Source of the DNA: Andalucia godoyi | Lineage: Eukaryota > Discoba > Jakobea > Jakobida > Andaluciidae | Length of the DNA: 64,000 nucleotides | Reading direction: 5' to 3' | Assembly (NCBI GenBank): GCA_009859145.1 | Contig: VRVR01000030.1 | Span: 239,097-303,096 of the forward strand | Shown here: positions 27,505 to 39,562 of the stretch, in pieces | Numbering within the stretch: the stretch's first letter is position 1 | How the letters are laid out: every line of letters starts with the position of its first letter | Notes under the pieces: generated by a model | What the model was told of the DNA's origin: nothing | The model's input: the letters and a program-made list of their open reading frames with translations, nothing else | Database searches by the model: none | Position numbers and translations under genes: made by a program

Positions 27505-28137
27505 ATGCCTAAGCGGAGTCGTTCTGAAGAGCTGCATGTGTTGTTTGCGCACGGAGCAGGGGCGCCTTCGACGTCTCCATGGATGGTCCAGTGGTCCAAG
27601 CTTCTGGAGACTCATTTGGGCGCGACAGTCCATCGATTTGACTATGGATCCGCTCGATTCCCTCCGCAAACGCTGGCACGGCATACATTTGAGCTCAAAA
27701 CACTGCTGTCCTCGATTCCTGAGGATGCAAAGGTAATCATGGCAGGAAAGTCCATGGGTGCCCGCATCTCTTGCATCGTGGCTGCGCAGCTTGACGACGC
27801 GGATCGCGGGCGGATCGCGGGGGTAGTCTGTCTTGGGTTTCCTCTGCTGGATCAAAAGGGAGATGCCAAAGCAAGAAGAGAGGTCTTGGAAAAATTCCCG
27901 ACTTCCATTCCGCTGGTCCTTGTGCAAGGCACTCGCGACAAGCTCACTCCTCTGGATCAACTCGAAGCCATCTCAATCAAGGCTCCCTGTGCTCTTCTGA
28001 AAGTCGAGACAGGCGACCACTCACTCGAGATGCTCAAAGGCGAGCTCAGACGAATCGGAAAAGACCAGAAAACATTCGATGACGGTTTGGCCGCCCGCAT
28101 CGCAGACGCACTGCAGTCCTTGCAGAATCCACCGTAA
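27505..28137 (+). CDS. TEX30/KANL3-type alpha/beta hydrolase
   Basis: A 210-residue alpha/beta hydrolase of the TEX30/KANL3 group (dienelactone-hydrolase fold). The N-terminal strand is HVLFAHGAGAPSTSPWM, giving the oxyanion-hole HGAG. The nucleophile elbow is GKSMGARIS, the acid lies in VQGTRDKLTP and the histidine in GDHSLE, so the triad is complete. Length matches TEX30 (about 227) and bacterial relatives rather than the much longer KANL3 chromatin subunit. The natural substrate of this group is not known. The start at 27505 is well placed, shortly after a purine-rich leader. Confidence 0.87.
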   Translation: MPKRSRSEELHVLFAHGAGAPSTSPWMVQWSKLLETHLGATVHRFDYGSARFPPQTLARHTFELKTLLSSIPEDAKVIMAGKSMGARISCIVAAQLDDADRGRIAGVVCLGFPLLDQKGDAKARREVLEKFPTSIPLVLVQGTRDKLTPLDQLEAISIKAPCALLKVETGDHSLEMLKGELRRIGKDQKTFDDGLAARIADALQSLQNPP

Positions 28138-28365
28138 AAAAGAAGAAAGGCCTCTTTTCATTTTTTAAAATTACAGCATGCTTTTTTACAGTCAGCAAAG
28201 TCCGAGATTGGAGTCGCATTCAGTCCTTCATTTCCCACGTTCCATTTCTTCCTTCTTCTTTTTCTTTGCATGCGTGTGTGTTTTCTTTTTCATTTATGCT
28301 GTAGGGTACGCCTAGGCTGTTTTTGCTGTGTTTGTTTTCTTGAAGATCGGGGTTGCTGGAGGCAG

Positions 28366-30261
28366 ATGCTGCGGTCGCAGAGGCAGAAGCGCGCAGTAGA
28401 GAAGCTCGAGCGCAACCTGTTTCCGATTTCTTTTCTGTTCTTCTTCGTGTCGGTCGCCTTGATCATTGTGTTCACACTTCCCCGAGTTGTCACGCTGTTT
28501 GGTGTACCGATCGAGAATCCTGCATTGCAGAAGCCGCGGGAAGATGAGGAATCGATGATATCGCAGGGCGGGGTATCTGCGTTCCCTGCTTCGTCGTTCA
28601 CGTCCATCTACCCCATATTTGCAAAGTCGAAATCCGGCTCTGTTCTATCCACATTTGAGATTTTCCGGAAGCTTCTGCCGTACACTTCGCTCTCCACAGG
28701 CACATCATCGTTTCTGTCAGTGTACAAGCCTCCAATGTCGCAGCAAACATCTTCCATCATCATTGCTGTGGATTTTGAAGATGTGCAAATGTTCCCCTTT
28801 CTTGCGTCGTTTGCACATTCCTTGCTCAAGAGGGCGCAAGCAAAGTACATATCATCGGACGTTGTTTTCATGGTCGTTGAAGACTACCTGGAATTGGCCC
28901 ACGAGCTTGTGCATCCTACGCAGCGGTTTGCGGGATTGTTTCCAACCGTGATTCGAGGTGTGATTCATCTCGCGAGCGCACACCGACTGCTGCGCGTGGA
29001 TTCAGGGAACCGCATCGCGAATTCCACTGTGCTCATCAATACAGACTCTTATTTTGGGTATAGCTCACAGCTGGATCTTGTGCTAATGGCATCGTCCCGC
29101 CTTTCTGCCGCTCGTTTATCCTATGTCGTGCAGCACGGAGACATCGTTTCCCATCTGTGGAAGACGCTGTCGAGGATTCCGGTGGTTGTGGATCGCAGAG
29201 ATCCCATGGTTTTGAGACTGCAAAACATTCAAGTGGTCTCCGAAACATTCCACACCTATGGAAATTCAGTTTCTACGCTGGCAGATATTGGAAAGAGCCT
29301 TGAACTGCAAATTCGGTCCCTGTCGAATCTAGACGAGCAGCTGCATCACTCGTACACTCATTATGTTTTTGACTCCCAAACACTGTACTGTTTGTCACTT
29401 GCTGCTTTCCCCGTCGTGGGTCTGTTTGCTGCTAGTGCCTGCTGCCTCGCGGCCTTTGTCATGCATACGCGAACGAAGGAGTCCATGATGATGGCGTCCA
29501 TTCGCCAGGCCGCTCATTCTTCCAACACGAGACCCTCAGTCTCGGATGCGTTTACGCTGGACGCCGAAGTGCAGATTTTGAGATGGAGAATGTACGGACA
29601 GGCGATGAAGCGAATGGGATGGATCTGCGCCTTTGCATGTACGTTTGCTTTGGTACCGGATATGGACCTATTGTTTGCAGTTCCGTTTTATCTCTTGTTG
29701 CAAGGTGCTTTTTATCGAGGCTCTCGCTCCTTTGGGGTGCATGCCCATTCGTCTGTCAATGCACTGTTGACGGTGTATTACGTGCTGTCGACTTTTTTCG
29801 CAATGCTCTTTTTGTTTGAGCATGTGGGACTGAGCTTCTTCTGTGCAATCGGACAGGCTGCAATGTTCCCGTTCCTCGAGTCCACCGCAAAGTTCATCAC
29901 CAGAAGCCGGCAGTTTAGAATTGTTCAATCGTCTGCAGAAGTGCTCTCCAAGAAGACAGACGGTGATCCCACGCCTTCTTCCACTGGTCTGCAGATTGTT
30001 GAAGATGCATCGAGCAGAAGGTCCTCCCTGTTGTCACTGATGGCGTACGCTATGTCTCTCGTCTTCTTCGCTGTTACTCTGTTTTTGGTGATTATCCCAT
30101 TGAATGTGTGGGTTCCGTTTCTTTTCCCGGGTGCTGCCATTCATCCAGCAGCTCCCGTTGTTCTGCTCGTCCGCAGCTGGTCCGTTCTTCTCCATTTTAT
30201 CTTCTCCATGTTTATGTTCTGCCTGTCTGCTCCAACATCGTCTCCCACCCTCTCCTTCTGA
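28366..30261 (+). CDS. GPAA1: GPI-anchor transamidase subunit GAA1
   Basis: A 631-residue ER membrane protein. GAA1 is the M28-peptidase-like subunit of GPI transamidase that forms the peptide-GPI bond. The topology fits: one N-terminal transmembrane helix (about 18-45, ISFLFFFVSVALIIVFT), a luminal domain of about 320 residues, then several C-terminal helices. The luminal domain has IIIAVDFEDVQMFPFLASF and SSDVVFMVVED; the junction to the membrane part has DIGKSLELQIRSLSNLDEQL, the most diagnostic segment, followed by HHSYTHYV. Length equals the human subunit (621). ATG 28366 (MLRSQRQKR) gives the usual short basic cytoplasmic start; upstream in-frame sequence is Cys/Phe-rich and looks untranslated. 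Confidence 0.82.
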   Translation: MLRSQRQKRAVEKLERNLFPISFLFFFVSVALIIVFTLPRVVTLFGVPIENPALQKPREDEESMISQGGVSAFPASSFTSIYPIFAKSKSGSVLSTFEIFRKLLPYTSLSTGTSSFLSVYKPPMSQQTSSIIIAVDFEDVQMFPFLASFAHSLLKRAQAKYISSDVVFMVVEDYLELAHELVHPTQRFAGLFPTVIRGVIHLASAHRLLRVDSGNRIANSTVLINTDSYFGYSSQLDLVLMASSRLSAARLSYVVQHGDIVSHLWKTLSRIPVVVDRRDPMVLRLQNIQVVSETFHTYGNSVSTLADIGKSLELQIRSLSNLDEQLHHSYTHYVFDSQTLYCLSLAAFPVVGLFAASACCLAAFVMHTRTKESMMMASIRQAAHSSNTRPSVSDAFTLDAEVQILRWRMYGQAMKRMGWICAFACTFALVPDMDLLFAVPFYLLLQGAFYRGSRSFGVHAHSSVNALLTVYYVLSTFFAMLFLFEHVGLSFFCAIGQAAMFPFLESTAKFITRSRQFRIVQSSAEVLSKKTDGDPTPSSTGLQIVEDASSRRSSLLSLMAYAMSLVFFAVTLFLVIIPLNVWVPFLFPGAAIHPAAPVVLLVRSWSVLLHFIFSMFMFCLSAPTSSPTLSF

Positions 30262-30673
30262 TGCTGCGCATTCTTTGTTCGGCTGCAGTCACCTCTCACG
30301 CTACTGCAAGTCTGCGTCTAGGTGGGTTAAAGAAATCCCAAAAAAGGCTCCGGATACCAGCTGTACGAGTATGCGTGTCATTCTGACACCGCCCATTTCC
30401 CCCGATTATGTCAGTGCATAGTTGTAATTCCCCCCGCATAGAACAGTCCTGGCTGGTTTCGGGTTTCGTTTTGCGTGTTATTCATTTTATGTATTTATTT
30501 TATTCATACATATATACATACGTATATTTATATATATACATATATTTGTTTCTCTTCGTTTCTCTTCGTTTCTTCATTTTTTAATTTATTTTTTAAATTA
30601 TTTTTTTCTTCTGTCATTTTTTGGTGTTTGATCCTTTAGTAGAACCCTTGGCGACTGTTCAGCTCTTTGGAAA
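30262..30673. other. A/T-rich spacer upstream of Arp3
   Basis: About 410 bases. The right half (30475-30640) is very A/T-rich with TATATATACATATAT and homopolymer T runs, and probably contains the Arp3 core promoter. No gene is supported. Confidence 0.55.
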
Positions 30674-31909
30674 ATGTCGTTTGATGGAAAAGGAACCGTG
30701 ATTATCGATGTTGGAACAGGATACACAAAGATGGGGTATGCAGGGAATGTGACTCCATCCTATGTGATCCCGACGGCAATTGGTCTTCCGGACGCAAAGT
30801 CCAATGTGTCTGCGATCAAAGGTGTGGATGACCTCGACTTCCACATTGGGCAGGCTGCGATCGACAATGCCAACTTTTACAAGCTTTCGTACCCCGTTCG
30901 CCACGGCCAAGTTGAGAACTGGGATGCGATGGAGCGCTTCTGGGAGCAGTGTTTCTTCAAGTATCTTCGGTGCGACCCCTCCGACCATGCCGTTGTCCTG
31001 ACCGAGCCGCCACTGAACGCACCGGAAAACAGAGAGTACACAGCCGAGGTGATGTTTGAGACGTTTGGTGTGAAGTCCATGTACATTGCAGTGCAGGCAG
31101 TGTTGGCGCTCACAGCCAGTTGGACGTCGAAAAAGGCGGCGTCCGCAAACACTGTGGGGTTGTTGTCTGGCACGGTTGTGGACTCCGGAGACGGCGTGAC
31201 GCATGTGATCCCTGTCGTGGAAGGCTATGTCATTGGATCTGCGATTCGTCATATTCCGCTTGCCGGACGAGACATCACCGAGTTCATCATGCGCTTCATC
31301 AAGGAGCGAGAGCCGTTACTGCCTGCAGAGGACGCCTTGCAAGTTGCGATGCGAATCAAGGAAAAATATGGATACGTGTGCCAGTCGCTTCCCAAGGAGT
31401 TTGCCAAGTTCGACAAGGATCCGTCCAAGTACATCAAGATTTATGAGGGTCTTGACCGGCGAACCAAGCAGCCGTGGAAAATCGATGTGGCTTACGAACA
31501 ATTCTTGGGTCCGGAGGTGTTTTTCAACCCGGAGATTTTCTCTTCCGACTTCACCACTCCACTGCCGCAGGTAGTCGATCAGGTTGTGCAGGCCTGTCCC
31601 ATCGATACCAGACGTGATTTGTATCGCAACATTGTGCTTTCTGGCGGCTCTACGATGTTCCGCCATTTCGCCAAGAGGCTGCAAGAAGATGTCAAGGGTA
31701 TTGTTGACAATAGATATGCTTCTGCGGCAACGCAAGTCGATGTCAATGTCATCTCGCACGATTTCCAACGGTACGCTGTGTTTGTCGGTGCATCTGTCAT
31801 GGCTGCCACCGCTGGCTTTGAACAAGTGCTCATCACCAAGCAAATGTACGATGAATACGGCCCATCGATCGCCCGACATTCAAAGCTGTTTTCCGCTTCC
31901 ACACTGTAA
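30674..31909 (+). CDS. ACTR3: Actin-related protein 3 (Arp2/3 complex)
   Basis: A 411-residue actin-fold protein. Arp3 pairs with Arp2 to nucleate branched actin filaments. It is distinguished from actin and Arp2 by IIDVGTGYTKMGYAGN at the N-terminus, IGQAAIDNAN, YPVRHGQVENWDAMERFWEQ, LTEPPLNAPENREYTAEVMF, GDGVTHVIPVVEGYVIGS, and the long Arp3-specific loop around PRYYKYIKI-like KDPSKYIKIYEGLD. The C-terminal LSGGSTMFRHFAKRLQED also fits. Length agrees with the family (about 418). This is a highly conserved single-exon gene. Start and stop are unambiguous. Confidence 0.96.
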   Translation: MSFDGKGTVIIDVGTGYTKMGYAGNVTPSYVIPTAIGLPDAKSNVSAIKGVDDLDFHIGQAAIDNANFYKLSYPVRHGQVENWDAMERFWEQCFFKYLRCDPSDHAVVLTEPPLNAPENREYTAEVMFETFGVKSMYIAVQAVLALTASWTSKKAASANTVGLLSGTVVDSGDGVTHVIPVVEGYVIGSAIRHIPLAGRDITEFIMRFIKEREPLLPAEDALQVAMRIKEKYGYVCQSLPKEFAKFDKDPSKYIKIYEGLDRRTKQPWKIDVAYEQFLGPEVFFNPEIFSSDFTTPLPQVVDQVVQACPIDTRRDLYRNIVLSGGSTMFRHFAKRLQEDVKGIVDNRYASAATQVDVNVISHDFQRYAVFVGASVMAATAGFEQVLITKQMYDEYGPSIARHSKLFSASTL

Positions 31910-32298
31910 GCTCAATGTTTCGCAAACGGGTGGTCTGTCGGTTCTGTCTGTTGGTCTGTGGGTTGTCATGTCATGTCTGTCTCTTTTTTTTTCTTTTCTT
32001 TTTTTTGGTTCTGTTTGTTTTTGAAATTCAACAATGCTCTTGTCTGTGTCGGTATGTGTTTCCAAGGGCTTTGTCCAATCACGTCATCTTATAAAATGTC
32101 AAATATCTGCTTTTATGTCGTCGGTTGTTTGCTTGGCTCGTATCTTCCTGTTTTTGTCATTTTTATTATTATTGAAATTAATTAAAAAATATTTATTCTT
32201 CTTCCTTCACATTCATCATCAATCCAACGAACGAAAACTCTTCTGCATGCACATCCCTTGTGAACGTGCAAACTTCACGCTCACAAGTGCGAGCGGAG
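31910..32298. other. Convergent intergenic region
   Basis: About 390 bases between the ends of Arp3 (plus) and GAPDH (minus), rich in T with runs such as TTTTTTTTTC. It holds the two 3' ends and no gene. Confidence 0.6.
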
Positions 32299-33811
<1,513 letters not shown>

Positions 33812-35815
33812 TTACTCTGTGGCTGGGTTATACGCCTCCAAGAAAGACCTGGCGGCATCTCCGCGGCGTGCAATTTCGCCTTTCCACGAGTCCACCCGCG
33901 AAGCGACTTGGTCCAGGAGTTTCTTTGCGTTCTTGCACTTTTCGATGCGCGCTTCTCGGCTGAGATCGACTCCGGGAGACCCGAAACTGTGCGCCAGAGT
34001 GGTGTTGATCGTTTCGCGGAACGCAATCCAGATCTGCCGAGCGGTATCCACTGCAGACAATGCATAATCTTCAAACTTTGCAGCGGCCGGGCTGGCCAAG
34101 ATCGATGTTGCAATTCCAAGCAGTTGAATTCCCAGATCGAGCGTGAGATGCGACGGATCAATGTGCTTGAGAACGTCCACGGCAATAGCAGCAGCCTCAT
34201 CAGGGGATCCGCGCTGCGCCAGGACAAGTGCGTCCATTGCTCCTTTCACATCACCCCGTTGCCACTGCAGATTCACTGCACGCACGTGTGTCAGTCTTGA
34301 GGTCAGAACGCCCACGAGGCGCTCGTGTGGAGATGCAATTTCAGAAAAGAGGCGGTTCGGATCCGCTGGCAATGCTCCACTCATGTCTCCGCCATCAGAT
34401 GCATGTGTGGAAGAAGAAGAAGAAGAGGATGAAGCAGAACGACTCGGTTGGGAATACTGCGGTTGCGCTGCGTACCCGTCGTTGACATTCAAGTTGGAGA
34501 TTGCATATGCAGAGGAAAGATTCGACGCAGAAGTGTGAGACTGATACGACTGAGAAGGCTGTGAGTGAGATGGCTGGCGCTGCGACGGGTCGGTCTTTGG
34601 GACGTAAATCTCGACATTGGGCTGTGAATTTGATGGCCGGCGTAGCGGCTGGTCCTGTGCTGCTGCGCTTCTTCGATCGCGGTCCACCGCTGCATAGCTC
34701 GATGGCTGGGGAAACGATTGCGCGGAGCCCGCCGAAGAGACAGGGGCAGCCGGTGAAACAGAGGCCGCAGAGGCAGACGCGACACTCGCAGCGAAATTCT
34801 GTGCATAAGAGCTAGCGGAGAACGGGGCGAGCCTGTTTGTGTTGCATGCCCAAACAGAGACAAAAGATTGCGCCGTGGATACGGCAAGCGTTTGGAACTG
34901 ACCCGTCGTTGCAGATTGACAGGTGTGCAAATCAACAATGGATCCCCACCGAGCATCTGCCCAGTCTGCGGACTCAACCACGGGCTCCCAGCACCAGGTT
35001 CGCAGCGATTCTTGCGTAGCGGCCAAACAGCATGAGCCGTCTGGAGAAAATTCCGCAGCACGAATACGAGAAGGATGCGTCTCTGCGACTCCCAGTTGTG
35101 TGAGCGTTTCCAAGTCCCAAAATACCAACCTTCGATCAGCGCCTCCTGTCACCATGAGGAATTCTTGCGGGTGGAAATCGATGCACGTCACTGTGTTGGA
35201 ATGACCACTTGCAAACTCCGCAAGACACTTTCCGGCAGCCAAATCCCAGACTCGCACTGCTCCGTCCTCTGCCCCAGAGACGATCCATCGTCCATCCGGA
35301 GTAAACCGAACTGCAGTAACCGGCGAAGTATGGCCTCGAAGTGTGCACAGGCAACTTGCGCTTGAGCTCGATGCATTGGAAGAGCTCGAGCTCGAGCTCG
35401 AGTTCGATGCCGATTTCCGCCGTCCATCCCAAACCTTGACCTGCGTATCTCGCGAGCCGGACGCCAATACCTGAGAAACGAACGGATGCACCTCGCATGC
35501 TTCCACAGCCGATCGGTGCCCACTGAAAGAAGTGCCCTTTTGCGATGCGAGATCCCACAGCTTCAGCAGTCCACCTTCTGTCCCAGCAAGGACGTTTTCT
35601 TCCGATTGGTCAAAACGCACGGATGTGACGGAAGACGCATGCTGTGCAAGAGAAAGAACCGCATCGGGTTTTCCGATCGTCCAAAGGGATACACGCTTGT
35701 CGGCTCCTCCAGTCACCAGAACCTGCGAAGACCGTCGGCCAATGTGTGCACAGTTCACTTGAGACAAGTGCGCGACGAATTCTTGGATTTTGGCAATTGG
35801 ATTCGGTCCCTGCAT
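33812..35815 (-). CDS. KATNB1: Katanin p80 WD40 subunit (KATNB1)
   Basis: A 667-residue regulatory subunit of the microtubule-severing enzyme katanin; p80 targets the p60 ATPase to centrosomes and basal bodies. It opens KIQEFVAHLSQVNCAHIG, the p80 start, followed by six WD40 blades to about residue 310 (LVTGGADKRVSLWTIGK, SGSRDTQVKVWDGRR, VSGAEDGAVRVWDLAAGKCL). A Ser/Gln-rich linker follows. The C-terminal con80 domain (about 500-667, DPNRLFSEIASPHERLVGVL onward) binds p60. Length is close to the human protein (655). ATG 35815 (MQGPNPIAKIQ) is four codons before the conserved start. Confidence 0.9.
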   Translation of the reverse strand: MQGPNPIAKIQEFVAHLSQVNCAHIGRRSSQVLVTGGADKRVSLWTIGKPDAVLSLAQHASSVTSVRFDQSEENVLAGTEGGLLKLWDLASQKGTSFSGHRSAVEACEVHPFVSQVLASGSRDTQVKVWDGRRKSASNSSSSSSSSNASSSSASCLCTLRGHTSPVTAVRFTPDGRWIVSGAEDGAVRVWDLAAGKCLAEFASGHSNTVTCIDFHPQEFLMVTGGADRRLVFWDLETLTQLGVAETHPSRIRAAEFSPDGSCCLAATQESLRTWCWEPVVESADWADARWGSIVDLHTCQSATTGQFQTLAVSTAQSFVSVWACNTNRLAPFSASSYAQNFAASVASASAASVSPAAPVSSAGSAQSFPQPSSYAAVDRDRRSAAAQDQPLRRPSNSQPNVEIYVPKTDPSQRQPSHSQPSQSYQSHTSASNLSSAYAISNLNVNDGYAAQPQYSQPSRSASSSSSSSSTHASDGGDMSGALPADPNRLFSEIASPHERLVGVLTSRLTHVRAVNLQWQRGDVKGAMDALVLAQRGSPDEAAAIAVDVLKHIDPSHLTLDLGIQLLGIATSILASPAAAKFEDYALSAVDTARQIWIAFRETINTTLAHSFGSPGVDLSREARIEKCKNAKKLLDQVASRVDSWKGEIARRGDAARSFLEAYNPATE

Positions 35816-36496
35816 GACTGATGAACGTACCCGCGCCTTCTAGATCCTCCCAAGAGTTTTGCTCAGTGTAACAAAAACCAAAAAAACACAACAACAACAA
35901 TAAATACTATATCCAATATAAAGTAGACAAATGCATGTTTAATTGCAAAAACGACAGCATCGTTAAAAGCCACTCTGGTATCAAGCATCAAGCCATAAAG
36001 AGAAAAAGAAGAACAGCCGGCTTTGACGACCAAAGCGTGTTTTTTTAGTGGAGTGTTATTTTTTCTTTATTTACGAATGGTAAGAAACGACGGATGAGAC
36101 ATCGGGAGATGGCTTTGCAGGGTTAGCGGCGGATCCAATGCAGGACCGTGCGCACGGAGATGCTGTCTTTGGGGGCCGTTACGGGGCTTTTCCATCAGCG
36201 ATTGCTGCACAACGCAGACGAGTTCATGGAATGCCAGGTCGAATACACTTCCAAGACAAGTGGACTGTGTGGTGGCTTGATTCACCGCGTCGCTTCGGTG
36301 GAAAACAGGATCTTCACATGTCTGCAGTGCGCTTGCTGGATGACACATCGATCATGATTATGGAACGGTGGTGCGAGCAACATTTATCTTAAACAACACC
36401 CGAAGTGCAATGTTGAGGCCTACCCCTCCGGTTTTCCTGGTCCTGCAATACGGTCCGGGTTTGCATCATTGATTCATGATGCATCGTCAGCGATGG
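35816..36496. other. Spacer with overlapping short frames, no supported gene
   Basis: About 680 bases between katanin p80 (starts 35815, minus) and the end of AP-4 beta (36497, minus). Bases 36100-36400 have coding-like composition and three overlapping frames of 69-93 codons (plus strand 36138-36392, minus strand 36067-36348), none with a recognisable domain. They could reflect a small gene, a decayed gene or a structured RNA; I cannot choose. Confidence 0.4.
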
Positions 36497-39100
36497 CTAT
36501 GTGGACGATGAAAGGACCTTCCGTAGCAACGGGCTGAATGACTTTTCAGCATCCAGCTTGACCGAGCTCTTGACTTTGGCGGTTGCTGATCCTTCGGGAT
36601 CCACGATCAACTCAACGAGGAATGTAGATGGGACAATCGCGGTATCTCTGGCGTAGAAGAAGGCCTTGACGAAGTCTCCCATGGCTCCCTTGGCCATACA
36701 GGTGATTCCATACTCTGCAAGATCTGCTTCCAACGTATCAATGTCTGTGGTCTGGAGATCCACTTGCAAAGGAGCGCACTGCTCGAACGTGCCCCAGTGT
36801 TTTTGGAACGTTGCCGGGTCCAGAGAAAAGTTTGGATCAAGTTGGAATGACCGGGGCTGTGGAGCGCTCGAACCGGGAGCAGAAGATGACGGTGCCTTCT
36901 TGGGGCCGCTGTCAAACACAGGCAGTCCTGATGCAATTGGCGACCGGGTGTTCGACGGAGAGCTATTGCTGCCTCCAGAAGACGAAGGATCAACAAGGGA
37001 TGAGAAATTGACGCCGTGCTTCTCAAACACAGAGACCGATTGCTGGGATCGCGCCTGTGAGGATGCTCCAGGAAAGACATTGCCAGTGCGAGGTCTGTCG
37101 TCGGCCTGCTCCTCTTCATCCTGTTCGTCCTGCTCGTCCTCTTCGCTTGCATTCCCGTCATCGACGTCTCCGTTTCCGCCGTCTGCACGAGGGGCCCCTT
37201 CCACCACGGTTTCTTCTTCTTCTTCGTCTTGCCGCAATGCACCGGCCAATCCAGTACCCGTAAACAAAAATCGCTCCGACGGAATATCAAAGACGACCGA
37301 GAGGGTGTTGAATTCTTCAAAGAAGAGGCGTTCACGAATTGCGGAACTTTCGTCTTCCGCAAAACGCTCCACAACCTGCTTCTGCGGAACAACGACAGCC
37401 TGTGCGGCGGATATGTCTCGTTTCAACAACCGATAGTACAACAAGCCACGATCATGCACATCGGCATGCGAGAAGTCCTCGACAGCGATCTTGAGGACGC
37501 GGCCGAGTGTCGGTTGAACTTCGGGAGGTCTGACGAAAAACAGCTTCATACACGTCGACAAAAGCTCGAGCCGAACGGAAGACTCAAGATCAGAAAATCG
37601 AAGAGAAAAGGCTTCGCACACGTAGGGCGCGTCATCGAGGGCACGGCCAAACTCACCGAGCAGCCACAGAAGAGCGCATGTCGCTTCCGTAAAAATGGCC
37701 TTGGACGAATATGCATTTGCAGTATTGACAGAATTGTTCCCAACATCATTCACAAACTCTTCTCCGGAGCTCTCAATGCTGCTGAGAATGGAGGAGGAAC
37801 CAAGGAAGAGCTTCGTAAGCTTTTCCAGGAGCGGGATGATGTCGGCTCGCGGCGGAAATCTCCTCAACAAATCTCGCAACTGGCACAACGAAGCTGCGAC
37901 AACGTGCGGAATGCGATAGTCCACAAAGGACTGCAAGGCCTTCAGGACAGTCTGCAGGGCGTCTGGAACGGACAGGCAGATGGATCCCATGGTTTTCACA
38001 GCATGGTTCGAAAAGATGGTCTGTCGTTGCATGATAACGTACTGGGAAATTTCGTTGATGATTTCGTTGCATGTATGTTCCGTTGCAATCTTGGCCAGAA
38101 TGTCAAGCTTGACCAAGCGAACCTCGAGCGGATCTGCATACTGCACGAAAAACAGACGATAATCCGAGCTGAACACAGACGGCGATCGAGCACAGAGCAG
38201 CTTGATATGCGTCAGCACGGAATACGAGAGTTCGGAAGAAGAGCAGATGGCAAACGTCAACAGTGGCTCCCGGATGCGTCCCATGACCTTTTTCTGTACC
38301 TTGGACGACATGTCCGCCGTCAGCACAATGAGCGCTCGTGTAGCGCCAAGCACAACAGCAGAATTTGAAGACATGAACAGGTCATCCACGAGATCCATGA
38401 TGTCCAGGGCCTCTTCTGCAGATTCCGGCATGTACGACGCCAACAGATCGAGTATTCGGCACTGATGCCACTCTGAAAAGTTCTGAAGATCATTGAGCAA
38501 GGCATGCATGGCGGCCCGGTCCAGAGTTTCTCCGAGCTCAACCAATACCGCCACCGCATTGGCGACAACCAGCTTGTCTCTGTCTCCAAGGCACGTTCTG
38601 AGTTTCGATCTCAGATCGCCACCGACCTCCACAAGCGATGGTGCGGTGTTGAACAGCTTGAGGCATGCCATCACTGCGGCAGCACGAACATACGCAGACG
38701 AGTCCAGGAGCGCAGACATGATCATTGGCTTCAAATACTCCACAGTGGACTTGATACGCAACGACGAGAACGTACGCAGAGCAAGCCCTCGAACAACTGG
38801 AGAATAGTCCTTGAAGTCCCGCTGCAGTGCGGAAACCGTCAGCAGCGCGATGTCCTGGTTTGAATGAGCATACTGCGTCATATACAAGTACACCATTTTC
38901 TTCTGAACCATGTCCTGCGTGGAACACAACATTATCATTTCCGAAAACAGCGAAGACACATCAACACCCATCGTCATCAACGCGACAACCTTCTTGACAA
39001 CGTCGCGGCGCCGAAAATGATCCTTTTCTGAATGAGCGTTTCGCAGAGACTGCTTCAGCTCATAGATCTCACCTTTCTTCTGGTCGGAAAAGTACGACAT
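36497..39100 (-). CDS. AP4B1: Beta-adaptin, AP-4 type
   Basis: An 867-residue large subunit of an adaptor complex. AP-4 sorts cargo at the trans-Golgi network without clathrin. The start KGEIYELKQSLRNAHSEKDHF, the segment VQKKMVYLYMTQYAHSNQD, then SPVVRGLALRTFSSLRIKS, WHQCRILDLLASYMPES, LLWLLGEFGRALDDAPYV and DRGLLYYRLLKRD follow the AP-4 beta pattern; AP-1/2 beta would have the LEKKLVYLY and IRALAVRTM forms. A Glu/Asp/Ser-rich hinge (about 660-765) separates the HEAT trunk from a C-terminal appendage (about 765-867). I see no LLNLD-type clathrin box. ATG 39100 (MSYFSDQKKGE) is the family-like start. Confidence 0.85.
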   Translation of the reverse strand: MSYFSDQKKGEIYELKQSLRNAHSEKDHFRRRDVVKKVVALMTMGVDVSSLFSEMIMLCSTQDMVQKKMVYLYMTQYAHSNQDIALLTVSALQRDFKDYSPVVRGLALRTFSSLRIKSTVEYLKPMIMSALLDSSAYVRAAAVMACLKLFNTAPSLVEVGGDLRSKLRTCLGDRDKLVVANAVAVLVELGETLDRAAMHALLNDLQNFSEWHQCRILDLLASYMPESAEEALDIMDLVDDLFMSSNSAVVLGATRALIVLTADMSSKVQKKVMGRIREPLLTFAICSSSELSYSVLTHIKLLCARSPSVFSSDYRLFFVQYADPLEVRLVKLDILAKIATEHTCNEIINEISQYVIMQRQTIFSNHAVKTMGSICLSVPDALQTVLKALQSFVDYRIPHVVAASLCQLRDLLRRFPPRADIIPLLEKLTKLFLGSSSILSSIESSGEEFVNDVGNNSVNTANAYSSKAIFTEATCALLWLLGEFGRALDDAPYVCEAFSLRFSDLESSVRLELLSTCMKLFFVRPPEVQPTLGRVLKIAVEDFSHADVHDRGLLYYRLLKRDISAAQAVVVPQKQVVERFAEDESSAIRERLFFEEFNTLSVVFDIPSERFLFTGTGLAGALRQDEEEEETVVEGAPRADGGNGDVDDGNASEEDEQDEQDEEEQADDRPRTGNVFPGASSQARSQQSVSVFEKHGVNFSSLVDPSSSGGSNSSPSNTRSPIASGLPVFDSGPKKAPSSSAPGSSAPQPRSFQLDPNFSLDPATFQKHWGTFEQCAPLQVDLQTTDIDTLEADLAEYGITCMAKGAMGDFVKAFFYARDTAIVPSTFLVELIVDPEGSATAKVKSSVKLDAEKSFSPLLRKVLSSST

Positions 39101-39562
39101 TCTTTTCTTTTCTTTTCTAACGTGAGCCACAACCAGCAATGACAAGAAAATCGAAAATATGAATCAGCATAATCAGTAAATGAAAGAAGAAAAAGAACGA
39201 AAATATAATAACAACAAAAGAAGAAAAGGCGGGACGTGTTAAAAGGAAAACGGGACTTATTCGATCAGAGAAAGGCACGCAAAGCCCATTCGGAGCAATT
39301 ACTTTTTCCCCTTCTCTCTGTTCTCTTCTTTGCAGGATTCAAGCATCAAGGAATCAAGCAAAGAAGGAAACCCCGGCATTGTTTGGCGCCAGGCGGGTCT
39401 GTGCAAGTTTATTTTCTTAGATTTTAAATTTTTCTTGATGTAGTTTTTGTTTTGTTATTTGTTGTGCACAAAAAAAACCAAAAAAACCAAAAAAAAACAC
39501 TCTAAAACTAAAACTAAAACTGTCGCCACTTTTCTGTTTCTTTTTCTTTGTGCGCTTGTCAA
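39101..39562. other. Divergent promoter region
   Basis: About 460 bases between AP-4 beta (minus) and the coiled-coil gene (plus). It has A-rich segments on the right, including short AAACTA repeats at about 39503-39522. No gene is supported. Confidence 0.5.

Noticed and set aside
36067-36392. Possible small gene in the katanin p80/AP-4 beta spacer (plus 36138-36392, minus 36067-36348)
   Set aside because: Three frames overlap with no recognisable domain, and their lengths (69-93 codons) are what chance gives in G+C-balanced DNA.
39503-39522. CTAAAA repeats resembling telomere units
   Set aside because: Only three short copies inside a promoter region; no subtelomeric context.
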